Assembly (NCBI GenBank): GCA_046541195.1 | Contig: JBKHDT010000002.1 | Location: 16,186 to 80,185 of the forward strand | DNA length: 64,000 bases | Direction of reading: 5' to 3' | DNA from: JBKHDT01 sp046541195 | Lineage (GTDB): Bacteria; Pseudomonadota; Gammaproteobacteria; Halothiobacillales; Halothiobacillaceae | Shown here: positions 51,784 to 61,136 of the stretch, in pieces | How positions within the stretch are numbered: the stretch's first letter is position 1 | Layout of the letters: each line of letters opens with the position of its first letter | Program-made: the position numbers and the translations under genes | Notes under the pieces: model-generated | Databases searched by the model: none | Seen by the model: only the letters and a program-made list of their open reading frames with translations | Told to the model about the DNA's origin: nothing

Positions 51784-54700
51784 ATGCTCACCAAGGTTCT
51801 CATCGCCAATCGCGGCGTCATTGCCTGCCGCATCATTCGCACCCTGCGCAAGCTGGGCATCGCCTCGGTCGCGGTCTACAGCGAGCAGGACCGCCATGCC
51901 CTGCATGTCCGCCAGGCGGACGAGTCGGTCTGTCTAGGCCCCGGCCCGGCGTCGCAGACCTACCTCGATGCCGACCGGATCCTGCGAATCGCCAGGGCGC
52001 AAGGCGCCGACGGCATCCACCCAGGCTACGGCTTTCTCTCGGAACGTGCCGAATTCGCCGAGGCCTGCGCCGGGGCGGGCATTGCCTTCATCGGCCCCAC
52101 GCCGGCACAGATGCGCGACTTCGGACTCAAGCATACGGCCCGGCGACTGGCTGCCGAGGCCGGCGTACCGATGCTGCCGGGCAGCGGCCTGCTGGCCGAT
52201 GTCGACGAGGCCCTGCACGAGGCCGAGCGGATCGGCTACCCGGTCATGCTCAAGAGCACCGCCGGCGGTGGCGGCATCGGGATGCGCCTGTGCCCGGATG
52301 CCGACGGACTGCGGACGGCGTTCGACTCGGTCAGACGACTTTCACAAGGCAACTTTTCCGACGGCGGCCTGTTTCTCGAAAAGTTCGTGCGCCATGCCCG
52401 TCATATCGAGGTGCAATTGTTCGGTGACGGCGCCGGCGAGGTGATCGCGCTGGGCGAACGGGACTGCTCCGTGCAGCGCCGCAACCAGAAGGCGGTGGAG
52501 GAAACCCCGGCCCCCGCCCTGGACGACCCGGCGCGGCTTGCCCTGCAGCGGTCGGCGGAGGCGCTGGGACGACGCGTGAACTACCAGTCGGCCGGGACCG
52601 TGGAATTCATTCTCGATGCCGACACCGGGGCCTTTTATTTTCTGGAGGTCAATACCCGCCTGCAGGTCGAGCACGGTGTCACCGAGGAGGTCACCGGAAT
52701 CGACCTGGTCGAGTGGATGGTTCGACTGGCCGGAAATGACCTGCCGCCCCTCGATGAGCTGCGCCCCGGTGCGCCGTCCGGGCATTCCATCCAGGTCCGG
52801 CTCTACGCCGAGGACCCGGGCAAGGACTTCCAGCCGGCCACGGGCCTGATTACCGAGCTGGCTTTCCCGGATGATATCCGCGTGGAAACCTGGGTCGAAC
52901 GAGGCACCGAGATCTCCCCGCTCTACGACCCGATGATCGCCAAGCTGATCGTCCACGCGCCCGACCGGACTCAGGCCCTGGAGCGCCTGGCGACCGCCCT
53001 CGACCAGACCGCGCTGCACGGGCTGGAAACCAACCTGCTGTATCTCAGGCAGATCGTTGCGGATGCACGCTTCCAGGCCGGGCGCCATACCACCGGCTAT
53101 CTGGCGACCCTGCCCTACCATGCGGCGACCATCGAGGTGCGCGCCCCCGGCACCCAGACCACGGTCCAGGACTATCCGGGGCGCACGGGCTTCTGGCCGG
53201 TCGGCGTCCCGCCCTCGGGCCCCATGGACAGCCGCTCGTTCCGGCTGGCCAACCGCATCGTGGGCAACCCGGAACAGGCTGCCGGACTGGAAATCACGGT
53301 CAGCGGCCCGGAGCTGCTGTTCCACACCGACACCACCATCGCCCTGACCGGCGCCACCATGCCGGCCACGCTGGACGGGGCGCCGGTGCCCTTCTGGCAG
53401 CCGAGGACGGTACGCCGCGGCCAGGTCCTGAAGATCGGCGCCGCCGAGGGGCCTGGCGCCCGGGCCTATCTGGCCGTGCGGGGCGGCATCGACGTCCCCG
53501 AGCACATGGGCAGCCGCTCGACGTTCACCCTCGGACAGTTCGGTGGTCACGGCGGGCGGATACTGTGGCCCGGGGACGTCCTGCACCTCGGGACGCTCGC
53601 TGGCGGAACACCGAAAATCCTGCCCGTCGAGGCGATTCCGGCGTTCGCAGACCACTGGACGCTGCATGCGGTCTACGGGCCGCACGGCGCGCCGGACTTT
53701 TTCACGGACGAGGATATCCGGACCTTCTTCGAGACCGACTGGCAGGTCCACTACAACTCCAGTCGAACCGGCGTGCGACTGATCGGCCCCCGACCGGCCT
53801 GGGCACGGACGGATGGCGGCGAGGCGGGCCTGCATCCCTCCAATATCCACGACAACGCCTATGCGATCGGCACGGTCGATTTCACCGGAGACATGCCGGT
53901 GATCCTGGGACCGGACGGCCCGAGTCTTGGCGGGTTCGTGTGCCCGGCGACCGTGATCCGTGCCGACCTCTGGAAACTCGGCCAGTTGCGCCCGGGAGAT
54001 CGCGTCCGCTTCCTGCCCGTATCCCTGGCCGAAGCCAACCGGCTGTCTCGGGCGCTGGACGAGTCCATCGACGCGATGATGCCGATGGCGACCCGCCCCG
54101 AGGACACGCCCGAGGGCACGACCCCGGGTACGCCCTGCCTTGTGCCCGAGCGCCCCCGGGGCGCCGAGCCGGAGGTGGAAGTCACCTACCGGGTCGCCGG
54201 TGACCGGTATCTCTTGGTCGAGTACGGGCCGATCGTCCTGGATCTGGCACTGCGATTTCGGGTCCAGGCCCTGCTCGAATGGCTGGAAGCGCAGAACGTG
54301 CCCGGCATCCTGGAGCTGACGCCCGGCGTGCGCAGCCTGCAGGTGCACTACGAGCCGCGTCGTCTGCCCACCGAACGGCTGGTCGGTCTGCTCGAGGAGG
54401 CACAGGGCGAGCTGCGGGATCTCGAGGACGCCGAGCTGCCCTCGCGGATCATCCACCTGCCGCTGGCCTGGGACGACAGCCAGACCCGCCTGGCCACCGA
54501 GAAATACACGCAGTCGGTGCGCCCGGATGCCCCCTGGTGCCCGCGCAACATCGAGTTCATCCGCCGGATCAACGGACTCGACAGCGAGGAGGAGGTCAAG
54601 CGCATCGTGTACGACGCCTCCTACCTGGTGATGGGCCTCGGAGACGTCTACCTGAGCGCGCCGCTGGCCACGCCCGTCGACCCCCGACACCGACTGGTCA

Positions 54701-55386
54701 CCACCAAGTACAACCCGGCGCGGACCTGGACCCCGGAAAATGCCGTCGGCATCGGCGGCTCCTACATGTGCATCTACGGCATGGAAGGCCCCGGGGGCTA
54801 CCAGTTCGTCGGGCGGACCCTGCAGATCTGGAACCGCTACAGGCAGACGCCCGAGTTCGCGCAGCCCTGGCTGCTGCGCTTCTTCGACCAGATCCGCTTC
54901 TACGAGGTCAGCGAGGAAGAGCTGCTTGAGATGCGCGACGCCTTCCCCCATGGCGGGCTGCGCCTGGACATCGAGGACACCACTTTCTCCCTGGGGCGCT
55001 ACCGAAGATTTCTGGAGGAAAACGCAGCCGGGATCGACGCGTTCAAAGCCCGCCAGCAGGCGGCGTTCGAGGCCGAGCGCCAGCGATGGATCGAAACCGG
55101 GCAGGCCAACTACGAAGCCGACTCCGAACCCGTGGACACCGGGATCGACACGCTGGACCTGGCCGACGGCCAGACCGCCATCAGCGAGCATGTCCACGGC
55201 GTCGTCTGGAAGCTCGAAGTCGCAGAAGGCGAACAGGTCACCGAGGGCCAGACCCTGCTGATCCTCGAGTCCATGAAAATGGAGCTCCGCGTCACCGCCC
55301 CGGGCAATGGCCGGGTCGAGAAGATCCTCTGCGAGGCCGGAGAACAGGTCCATCCGGGCAAGACGCTCCTGGTACTCGGGCCTTAG
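51784..55386 (+). CDS. Urea carboxylase-type enzyme, probably guanidine carboxylase
   Basis: 1200-aa biotin-dependent carboxylase. Seen: biotin-carboxylase domain (1-450: MLTKVLIANRGVIACRI, KSTAGGGGIGMRLC, FYFLEVNTRLQVEHGVTEEV); carboxyltransferase AHS2/KipA-like (about 455-770: LHPSNIHDNAYAIG, GPDGPSLGGFVCPA); AHS1/KipI-like (about 785-1000); and a C-terminal biotinyl domain with ESMKMEL, the biotin Lys at 1165. All four modules are present and in order. Linkage to a guanidine-I riboswitch and cgdAB points to guanidine rather than urea (known association). It lacks a fused allophanate hydrolase, as usual for the bacterial enzyme. Confidence 0.93.
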   Translation: MLTKVLIANRGVIACRIIRTLRKLGIASVAVYSEQDRHALHVRQADESVCLGPGPASQTYLDADRILRIARAQGADGIHPGYGFLSERAEFAEACAGAGIAFIGPTPAQMRDFGLKHTARRLAAEAGVPMLPGSGLLADVDEALHEAERIGYPVMLKSTAGGGGIGMRLCPDADGLRTAFDSVRRLSQGNFSDGGLFLEKFVRHARHIEVQLFGDGAGEVIALGERDCSVQRRNQKAVEETPAPALDDPARLALQRSAEALGRRVNYQSAGTVEFILDADTGAFYFLEVNTRLQVEHGVTEEVTGIDLVEWMVRLAGNDLPPLDELRPGAPSGHSIQVRLYAEDPGKDFQPATGLITELAFPDDIRVETWVERGTEISPLYDPMIAKLIVHAPDRTQALERLATALDQTALHGLETNLLYLRQIVADARFQAGRHTTGYLATLPYHAATIEVRAPGTQTTVQDYPGRTGFWPVGVPPSGPMDSRSFRLANRIVGNPEQAAGLEITVSGPELLFHTDTTIALTGATMPATLDGAPVPFWQPRTVRRGQVLKIGAAEGPGARAYLAVRGGIDVPEHMGSRSTFTLGQFGGHGGRILWPGDVLHLGTLAGGTPKILPVEAIPAFADHWTLHAVYGPHGAPDFFTDEDIRTFFETDWQVHYNSSRTGVRLIGPRPAWARTDGGEAGLHPSNIHDNAYAIGTVDFTGDMPVILGPDGPSLGGFVCPATVIRADLWKLGQLRPGDRVRFLPVSLAEANRLSRALDESIDAMMPMATRPEDTPEGTTPGTPCLVPERPRGAEPEVEVTYRVAGDRYLLVEYGPIVLDLALRFRVQALLEWLEAQNVPGILELTPGVRSLQVHYEPRRLPTERLVGLLEEAQGELRDLEDAELPSRIIHLPLAWDDSQTRLATEKYTQSVRPDAPWCPRNIEFIRRINGLDSEEEVKRIVYDASYLVMGLGDVYLSAPLATPVDPRHRLVTTKYNPARTWTPENAVGIGGSYMCIYGMEGPGGYQFVGRTLQIWNRYRQTPEFAQPWLLRFFDQIRFYEVSEEELLEMRDAFPHGGLRLDIEDTTFSLGRYRRFLEENAAGIDAFKARQQAAFEAERQRWIETGQANYEADSEPVDTGIDTLDLADGQTAISEHVHGVVWKLEVAEGEQVTEGQTLLILESMKMELRVTAPGNGRVEKILCEAGEQVHPGKTLLVLGP

Positions 55387-55472
55387 GGCGGCCCCGATCG
55401 ACCCCGGCGTGCCCGATCGAATCCCTCCAGGACCCGGCCGGGCTTTTCCCGCAGGAACGCGGGAACCGGCCC

Positions 55473-57143
55473 TCAGCGGCGCGCCGTGTCGTCGCGCAGA
55501 CCCAGCTTGTCAAGACGGTAGCGGAACTGCCGGGGGGTCATGCCAAGCAGCATGGCGGCGCGGGTCTTGTTGCCGCCACTCTGGCGCAGGGCATCAAGCA
55601 GGTCTTCTGCCTCGTCCTCCCGAACCCAGGCATACCCGCGCAGAAGGCCCGGGGCACCGCCAACAGGGTCATCGAATCGACCGCGGTTGCCCGGCGCGCG
55701 CCCGGTCCGGTCGGAAACGCGACGGGTTCCGGCCTCAAGGTGGTCCTCGACATGGGACTCATGCCCCAGGATGACCTCGATATCCTGCTGCGTGATCCGG
55801 CGATCACGAGCCACGAGCACGGCACGCTTGACCACGTTTTCCAGCTGACGGATGTTGCCCGGCCAGTTGTAGGCCTCCAGCCGCTCCACCACGCCCGGCG
55901 CAAACAGCGTATCGCGCCCGTAGTCCCGACCGGCCTCCTGCAGGAAGTGTCGCGCGAGTCGGGCCACATCACCGGCGCGATCGCGCAGAGGCGGCAGGTG
56001 AATGGGAAAAACATTCAGCCGGTAGAACAGGTCGATCCGAAACCGCCCCTCGTTGACCGCGTTTTGCAGGTTCTTGTGGGTTGCCGCGATGATCCGGACA
56101 TCCACGGCTATTTCGCGGGTGCCCCCGACCCGGTGGATATAGTGCTTTTCAAGCACATGAAGCAGCTTCGATTGCAGCTCCAGCGCCAGGTCGCCAATCT
56201 CGTCCAGAAACAGCGTACCTCCGCTGGCCAGTTCCACCACGCCCTTCTTGGTGGCCACGGCGCCGGTGAATGCCCCGCGCTCGTGACCGAACAGTTCCGA
56301 CTCCAGCAGCTGCTCGGGGATCGCGGCGCAGTTGATGGCCATGAAGGGCCCTTCGCGCCGATCACTGGTTTCGTGCACCATGCGGGCGAACTTCTCCTTG
56401 CCGGTTCCGGACTCCCCGGTCAGCAGCACGGTCGCATGGGTCGGCGCGACATGCAGAGCCTGGCGCAGCGCGTGCTTGAGCGCGGGGCTCTCGCCCAGGA
56501 TGCCGTGCGGCGCCTCCATCTGCTGCTCCAGGGCCTGCTTCAAGGCGCGATTTTCCTCTGTCAGCATCGCGGTGCGTTCCCCGATCAGTCGCGTGACGCG
56601 GAGAATCTGGCTCACGAAGGCCGCCATGACGCGCAGGAGCACCAGGTCCCGACTGAAGGGGCGCCTGCGGCGCCGAAGGCGGTGGGCCCCCAGAACGCCG
56701 ATGACCGTCTTCTCCTCCAGGATGGGCACCGCCACGTAGGCGACGGTCTCGGGCGGCAGGGTGGAGCGGTCGACCGCCCGCTGAAGGTACATCGGCTCGT
56801 CGTCGATATCCTGCACGACCACGATCTGGCCCGTGCTCATTACCCGCCCGGTGAGCCCCTCGCCGCTTGCATAGACCCCCCGATGCTTCTCGTCATCCGT
56901 CAACCCGTAGGCGTGGACGATGCGAATATGCCTGCCGTCGGGATCGGGCAGCAGGACCCGCCCGCGATTCAGGCCCACCATCTGGGACATCAGGCGCAGC
57001 AGGCCGCCAATCGCCATCTGCGGATGGTCGACCTCGGCCAGCAGCTTGGCCGCCTCGTGGATGACCAGCAGGTCCGCCTCGCCGGTGTCGTCCTCGGTGA
57101 CCAGATGTTCCGGAAGCGGTTCCGGGTTCGGTGAGTGGTGCAT
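55473..57143 (-). CDS. Sigma-54 enhancer-binding activator (GAF-AAA-Fis, NifA-like)
   Basis: 556 aa. Seen: GAF domain (about 20-180, MVGLNRGRVLLPDPDGRHIRIVH-type pattern, EGLTGRVMSTGQ), AAA+ domain with Walker A GESGTGKE, GAFTGA sigma-54 contact, GGTLFLDEIGDLAL, WPGNIRQLENVV, and a Fis helix-turn-helix at the C-terminus (NKTRAAMLLGMTPRQFRYRL). No receiver domain, so it likely senses a ligand through GAF. Start MHHSPNP has AAGGGG 8 nt upstream. Divergent from the cyanate-type ABC operon, whose promoter is of the -24/-12 class; the natural candidate for its activator (inference). Confidence 0.92.
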   Translation of the reverse strand: MHHSPNPEPLPEHLVTEDDTGEADLLVIHEAAKLLAEVDHPQMAIGGLLRLMSQMVGLNRGRVLLPDPDGRHIRIVHAYGLTDDEKHRGVYASGEGLTGRVMSTGQIVVVQDIDDEPMYLQRAVDRSTLPPETVAYVAVPILEEKTVIGVLGAHRLRRRRRPFSRDLVLLRVMAAFVSQILRVTRLIGERTAMLTEENRALKQALEQQMEAPHGILGESPALKHALRQALHVAPTHATVLLTGESGTGKEKFARMVHETSDRREGPFMAINCAAIPEQLLESELFGHERGAFTGAVATKKGVVELASGGTLFLDEIGDLALELQSKLLHVLEKHYIHRVGGTREIAVDVRIIAATHKNLQNAVNEGRFRIDLFYRLNVFPIHLPPLRDRAGDVARLARHFLQEAGRDYGRDTLFAPGVVERLEAYNWPGNIRQLENVVKRAVLVARDRRITQQDIEVILGHESHVEDHLEAGTRRVSDRTGRAPGNRGRFDDPVGGAPGLLRGYAWVREDEAEDLLDALRQSGGNKTRAAMLLGMTPRQFRYRLDKLGLRDDTARR

Positions 57144-57350
57144 CTGCAATCCCCTTGGCCATGGCTTGCGGTCGATGAAGGGCGGTCTGCATGAATGCCC
57201 TGCCACGCCCCCGGCGCAAACCAGGCACAAGTCAGTCCATCGCGCCGTGCGGGCCGGGCCGTGACCTGCCCCTGCGTTGCTGCCCGAAGCCAAGGAGGAC
57301 TTCGGGCAGGGTTTCCCGAAGCAACAACCGCGCCCAAAAGGACAAAGTCC

Positions 57351-57366
57351 ACAATGTCGGTCATTG
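57351..57366. promoter_or_regulatory. Candidate activator-binding site (ACAATGTCGG element)
   Basis: ACAATGTCGGTCATTG; contains the inverted repeat CAATG-5-CATTG and the ACA-A-TGT core. Its core centre is 149 bp upstream of the -24 GG of the promoter at 57502, a usual enhancer distance. The same 16-mer with two changes recurs at 62117-62132. Binding by the adjacent activator is inferred. Confidence 0.6.
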
Positions 57367-57501
57367 CGCAAGCCCGAACCGGCCGCGCCGGCACCAAATG
57401 TGCGCAGCCACTCGCCTGAGCGCACCGAGTCAGTGCCCGAGAACCACCAAACCGGCCAAGTCCCGGCCTGTCACCGCAAACCACTTCCGTTCGGTGGGCC
57501 A

Positions 57502-57517
57502 TGGCACAAAGCCTGCA
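57502..57517 (+). promoter_or_regulatory. Sigma-54 (-24/-12) promoter of the cyanate-type ABC operon
   Basis: TGGCACAAAGCCTGCA matches the sigma-54 consensus TGGCACG-N4-TTGCW at GG(-24), CAC, T, GC(-12) and final A, with exact GG-to-GC spacing. Expected transcription start about 12 nt after the GC, some 80 nt before the gene start at 57608. Confidence 0.8.
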
Positions 57518-57607
57518 AAGAACGGCAGGCCAAAGAAACCGGGCGAGCCGGTGCGCTGTGCCAGCAACCGGACCGCCCCCTTCGACATGTTGACCAGGAG
57601 CCATGCC

Positions 57608-58984
57608 ATGTCCGCATTCCAGAACCCCTATGACCCGAGGCTCAAGCTTTCCGGTGGCTGCAGCTGCGGCAAGCACCACAGTCAGGCCGAGCATGATGCG
57701 GCGACCGCGGCGGACCCGCAACCGCGCGACGAGGAGGCGGCGCTGAACCGGGCGGTCGAGTCTGCAGTCGTCCGCTCGCTCTTTCCCCATGACCAGACCC
57801 GACGCAACTTCCTGCGCGCCGTCGGCGTCGGTACCGCGATGGCGGCCATATCGAGCTTCTTCCCGATGGCGGCGGCCCGGGCGGTGGCCGCCGACCCGGT
57901 CGGCCCGCTGGAGAAGAAGAAGCTCAAGATCGGCTTCATTCCCATCACCTGCGCCACCCCGATCATCATGGCGCACCCGATGGGGTTCTACGAGCGCGAA
58001 GGCCTGGACGTGGAAGTGATCAAGACCGCCGGCTGGGCGCTGATCCGTGACAACGTCAACAACAATATCCTCGATGCCTCCCACATGCTTTCACCGATGC
58101 CGATTGCCGCCACGCTGGGGCTGGGCTCGCGAAAGAATGAAACCTATGTCTCGACCATTCAGAACATCAATGGTCAGGCGATCACCATGCACATCAAGCA
58201 CAAGGACAACCGGGACCCGCGCAACTGGAAGGGCATGACCTTCGGGATTCCCTTTGACCACTCGATGCACAACCTGCTGCTGCGCTATTACCTGGCGGAG
58301 CACGGCGTGGACCCCGACAAGGACGTCCAGCTGAACGTGATCGCCCCGCCGGAGATGGTCGCCAACCTGCGCGCCGGCAATATCGACGGCTTCCTCGGCC
58401 CCGAGCCCTTCAACCAGCGGGCGGTGTTCGAGGGCGCAGGCTTCATTCACGTGCTGTCCAAGGATCTCTGGGACGGTCACCCCTGCTGCGCCTTCGGAGC
58501 GACCCGCAAGTTCGTCGAAGAGAATCCCAACACCTACGCGGCACTGTTCCGCGCCATTGCCAGTGCCACCGTTTACGCGCACAAGCCGGAAAACCGGGCG
58601 GAGATCATCGACGCCATCGCGCCGGCGAACTACCTCAACCAGCCCGTGCCGGTGCTCCAGCAGGTGATGACCGGACGCTATGCCGACGGGCTGGGCAATA
58701 TCGTGGATGTCCCGGGGCGGGCAGATTTCGACCCCTTCCCCTGGGAGTCGATGGGCGTGTGGATCCTCACCCAGATGAAGCGCTGGGGTTACATCGAGGA
58801 CGAAGTCGACTATCCACAGATCGCCGAGCAGATATTCCTGGCTACCGATGCGCGCCGCCGCCTGGAGGAAATGGGGCTGCCGGCACCGGAAACGAACAGC
58901 ACCAGGCACGTGATCATGGGCAAGGAATTCGATCCGGCCCGGCCTCGGGAATATCTCGAATCTTTCGAGATTCGCAGGAGTTGA
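57608..58984 (+). CDS. Tat-exported CmpA/NrtA-family substrate-binding protein, probable cyanate uptake
   Basis: 458 aa. Seen: unusual 64-residue N-terminal leader with GGCSCGKHHSQAEHD (Cys18, Cys20, His23, His24, His29), then twin-arginine signal TRRNFLRAVGVG (64-75) and hydrophobic stretch to about 94. The mature NrtA/CmpA fold starts at KLKIGFIPITCATPIIMAHP, with QAITMHIKH and GFLGPEPFNQRAVFEG. Family members bind nitrate, bicarbonate or cyanate (known). Cyanate is favoured by nearby cynS. Part of the operon under the -24/-12 promoter at 57502. Start MSAFQNPYDP is conserved-looking. Confidence 0.88.
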   Translation: MSAFQNPYDPRLKLSGGCSCGKHHSQAEHDAATAADPQPRDEEAALNRAVESAVVRSLFPHDQTRRNFLRAVGVGTAMAAISSFFPMAAARAVAADPVGPLEKKKLKIGFIPITCATPIIMAHPMGFYEREGLDVEVIKTAGWALIRDNVNNNILDASHMLSPMPIAATLGLGSRKNETYVSTIQNINGQAITMHIKHKDNRDPRNWKGMTFGIPFDHSMHNLLLRYYLAEHGVDPDKDVQLNVIAPPEMVANLRAGNIDGFLGPEPFNQRAVFEGAGFIHVLSKDLWDGHPCCAFGATRKFVEENPNTYAALFRAIASATVYAHKPENRAEIIDAIAPANYLNQPVPVLQQVMTGRYADGLGNIVDVPGRADFDPFPWESMGVWILTQMKRWGYIEDEVDYPQIAEQIFLATDARRRLEEMGLPAPETNSTRHVIMGKEFDPARPREYLESFEIRRS

Positions 58985-58987
58985 GCC

Positions 58988-59827
58988 ATGAGTTCTTCAC
59001 TGACCCTTCGCGCCTATCTGGTCTCGGGGATCATCTTCCTGGTGTTCCTCGGGATCTGGTGGGGTGCCACCCTCCCGAAGGCGGTGGATCTGGGGGACAT
59101 GGACCCCGAGTATGCCGCCATGATGGGGATGTCCACCGTCCAGACCTCCGACATGCCCACGCCGGCCGACATGGGGGAAACCATCTGGGGCCATCTGAGC
59201 GATCCGTTTTATGACAACGGCCCCAATGACAAGGGCATCGGCATCCAGCTGGCCTACTCGCTGGCCCGGGTGCTGGCCGGCTTCGCGCTCGCGGCCCTGG
59301 TCGCCATCCCGCTCGGATTCCTGATCGGGATGTCCCCGCTGATGCACAAGGCGCTGGACCCCTATATCCAGATCATGAAGCCGATCTCGCCGCTGGCCTG
59401 GATGCCGCTGGCGCTGTACATCATCAAGGACGCCTCGATCTCGTCGATCTTCGTGATCTTCATCTGCTCGATATGGCCCATGATGGTCAACACCGCCTAC
59501 GGCGTGGCGTCGGTCCGGCGGGACTGGCTGAATGTCGCGCGCACGCTCGAGGTGGGGGCGCTGCGCAAGGCGTTCCTGGTGATTCTGCCGGCGGCGGCGC
59601 CGACCATCCTCACGGGCATGCGAATCTCGATGGGCATCGCCTGGCTGGTGATCGTGGCGGCGGAAATGCTGGTCGGCGGCACCGGCATCGGCTACTTCGT
59701 CTGGAACGAGTGGAACAATCTCAACCTGGCCAACGTGATCTTCGCCATTCTGATGATCGGGGCGGTCGGCATGTTGCTGGACATGATGTTCGGCTGGCTC
59801 GGCCGCGTGGTCGCCTACCAGGAGTAA
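58988..59827 (+). CDS. NrtB/CynB-type ABC permease
   Basis: 279 aa. Seen: N-terminal helix (LVSGIIFLVFLGIWWGATL), periplasmic loop of about 60 residues with TPADMGETIWGHLSDPFYDNG, then five or so helices and the EAA loop DWLNVARTLEVGALRKAFLVILP. GTGIGYFVWNEWN and the final MLLDMMFGWLGRVVAYQE are typical of the nitrate/cyanate permease group. Starts 3 nt after the binding-protein gene. Confidence 0.93.
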   Translation: MSSSLTLRAYLVSGIIFLVFLGIWWGATLPKAVDLGDMDPEYAAMMGMSTVQTSDMPTPADMGETIWGHLSDPFYDNGPNDKGIGIQLAYSLARVLAGFALAALVAIPLGFLIGMSPLMHKALDPYIQIMKPISPLAWMPLALYIIKDASISSIFVIFICSIWPMMVNTAYGVASVRRDWLNVARTLEVGALRKAFLVILPAAAPTILTGMRISMGIAWLVIVAAEMLVGGTGIGYFVWNEWNNLNLANVIFAILMIGAVGMLLDMMFGWLGRVVAYQE

Positions 59828-59832
59828 ACGAC

Positions 59833-60762
59833 ATGAAACCGAAGAACATCCTTTCCCTGACAACCGTCCCGGACAGCGACCTGGAACCCAAGACGCCCAT
59901 GAACAAGGCCTACCTGAAAGTCGAGAACCTGAGCAAGATCTACCCCGGCGCAGCCGGGGGCGAGTCGGTCACCGTCTTCGAAAACATCCACTTCGAAATC
60001 CACAAGGGCGAATTCATCTGCATTATCGGGCACTCCGGCTGCGGCAAGTCGACGATTCTCAACGTCCTCGCAGGACTGGAGCAGCCCACCGAAGGCAACC
60101 TGATCATGGACGAGAAGGAAGTGGCCGGCCCGTCGCTGGACCGGGGCGTGGTCTTTCAGAGCCACGCGCTGATGCCCTGGCTGACCGTGCTCAGGAACGT
60201 CGCCTTCGCGGTCAAGTCCCGCTGGCCGAGGTGGAACGACGAGAAAGTGCAGGCGCATTCTCTCAAGTACATCGAGATGGTCGGCCTTGGCCATGCGGCG
60301 AACAAGAAGCCGCACCAGCTGTCCGGCGGGATGAAGCAGCGGGTCGGCATAGCACGGGCCTTCGCCATTGAACCGAAGATGCTGCTGATGGACGAACCCT
60401 TCGGCGCCCTGGATGCCCTGACACGCGGCGTGATCCAGGACGAACTGGTCAAGATTTGCGACCAGACGCACCAGACGGTGTTCATGATCACCCACGACGT
60501 GGACGAGGCGATGCTGCTGGCGGACAAGATCTTCCTGATGTCCAACGGACCGCGGGCACGGATCGCCGAGATCGTCGAGAACCCGCTGCCGCGCCCGCGC
60601 AACCGGCAGGACATTCACCACGACCCCAATTACTACGCCATGCGCAACCACCTGGTGGACTTTCTGGTCAGTCGCTCCAAGAAAATCGCCGAGGGAGAAA
60701 TCCCCGAAGACTACAACCCGCTTGCGCCGCCGGTGGTGCGGCCGCTGGCCGACGCCGCCTGA
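59833..60762 (+). CDS. NrtD/CynD-type ABC ATPase
   Basis: 309 aa. Seen: Walker A GHSGCGKST, Q-loop VVFQSHALMPWL, signature LSGGMKQRVGIARAFAIEP, Walker B LLMDEPFGALD, switch ITHDVDEA; C-terminal extension with NPLPRPRNRQD as in nitrate/cyanate ATPases. No substrate-binding fusion. MNKAYLKVE at residue 23 is a possible later start. Last gene before a strong terminator. Confidence 0.93.
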   Translation: MKPKNILSLTTVPDSDLEPKTPMNKAYLKVENLSKIYPGAAGGESVTVFENIHFEIHKGEFICIIGHSGCGKSTILNVLAGLEQPTEGNLIMDEKEVAGPSLDRGVVFQSHALMPWLTVLRNVAFAVKSRWPRWNDEKVQAHSLKYIEMVGLGHAANKKPHQLSGGMKQRVGIARAFAIEPKMLLMDEPFGALDALTRGVIQDELVKICDQTHQTVFMITHDVDEAMLLADKIFLMSNGPRARIAEIVENPLPRPRNRQDIHHDPNYYAMRNHLVDFLVSRSKKIAEGEIPEDYNPLAPPVVRPLADAA

Positions 60763-60830
60763 GGCGTCCAGCAGCCCCGGAAACCGCGGTGCAGCTTCGG
60801 CGCGCGCGCACCGGCTGCCGACGCACAAAA

Positions 60831-60865
60831 CCCGCCGCCGGGTTGCTCCGGCGGCGGGTTTTTTT
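60831..60865 (+). terminator. Strong intrinsic terminator of the ABC operon
   Basis: 11-bp stem CCCGCCGCCGG / CCGGCGGCGGG, 6-nt loop, then seven T (60859-60865), preceded by AAAA. It lies 69 nt past the ATPase stop. Confidence 0.95.
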
Positions 60866-61112
60866 GCCTTGACTGCCCTGCAAGAGACAAACCGCAGGCT
60901 GCGTATCCTCGCGGACTGACTCGCTCTGCCTCCTTAATCCGGTGAGCGCCTGTCCTGCACCCCGGGCAATCGCACCGGGTGGCAGCGCCGACCGCGTGAA
61001 TCAAACCGGCCGGCGGCACCCGGCACCGGTTCGTCGGTCTGGCTACACGCCCCGGAAGCACGCCGTGAGCAGGCGCCCCGCGCTCCTCGAATACACGCTG
61101 CGATGAACCAGG

Positions 61113-61136
61113 AAAAAGCCCCGCCTGAAGCGGGGC
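61113..61136 (-). terminator. Intrinsic terminator of cynS
   Basis: On the minus strand: GCCCCGC, loop TTCAG, GCGGGGC, then TTTTT (61117-61113). 101 nt past the cynS stop. Confidence 0.87.

Larger units (their letters stand above)
57144..57607. other. 464-nt divergent control region
   Basis: No gene. Between the activator gene and the second ABC operon. It holds a perfect 7-bp inverted repeat CTTCGGG / CCCGAAG (57300-57321), the ACAATGTCGG element (57351-57360) with the attached CATTGCGCAAGCC (57362-57374), and the -24/-12 promoter at 57502-57517. Confidence 0.7.

Noticed and set aside
52342..55353. 1003-codon minus-strand frame opposite the carboxylase
   Set aside because: Antisense shadow of an intact four-domain carboxylase.
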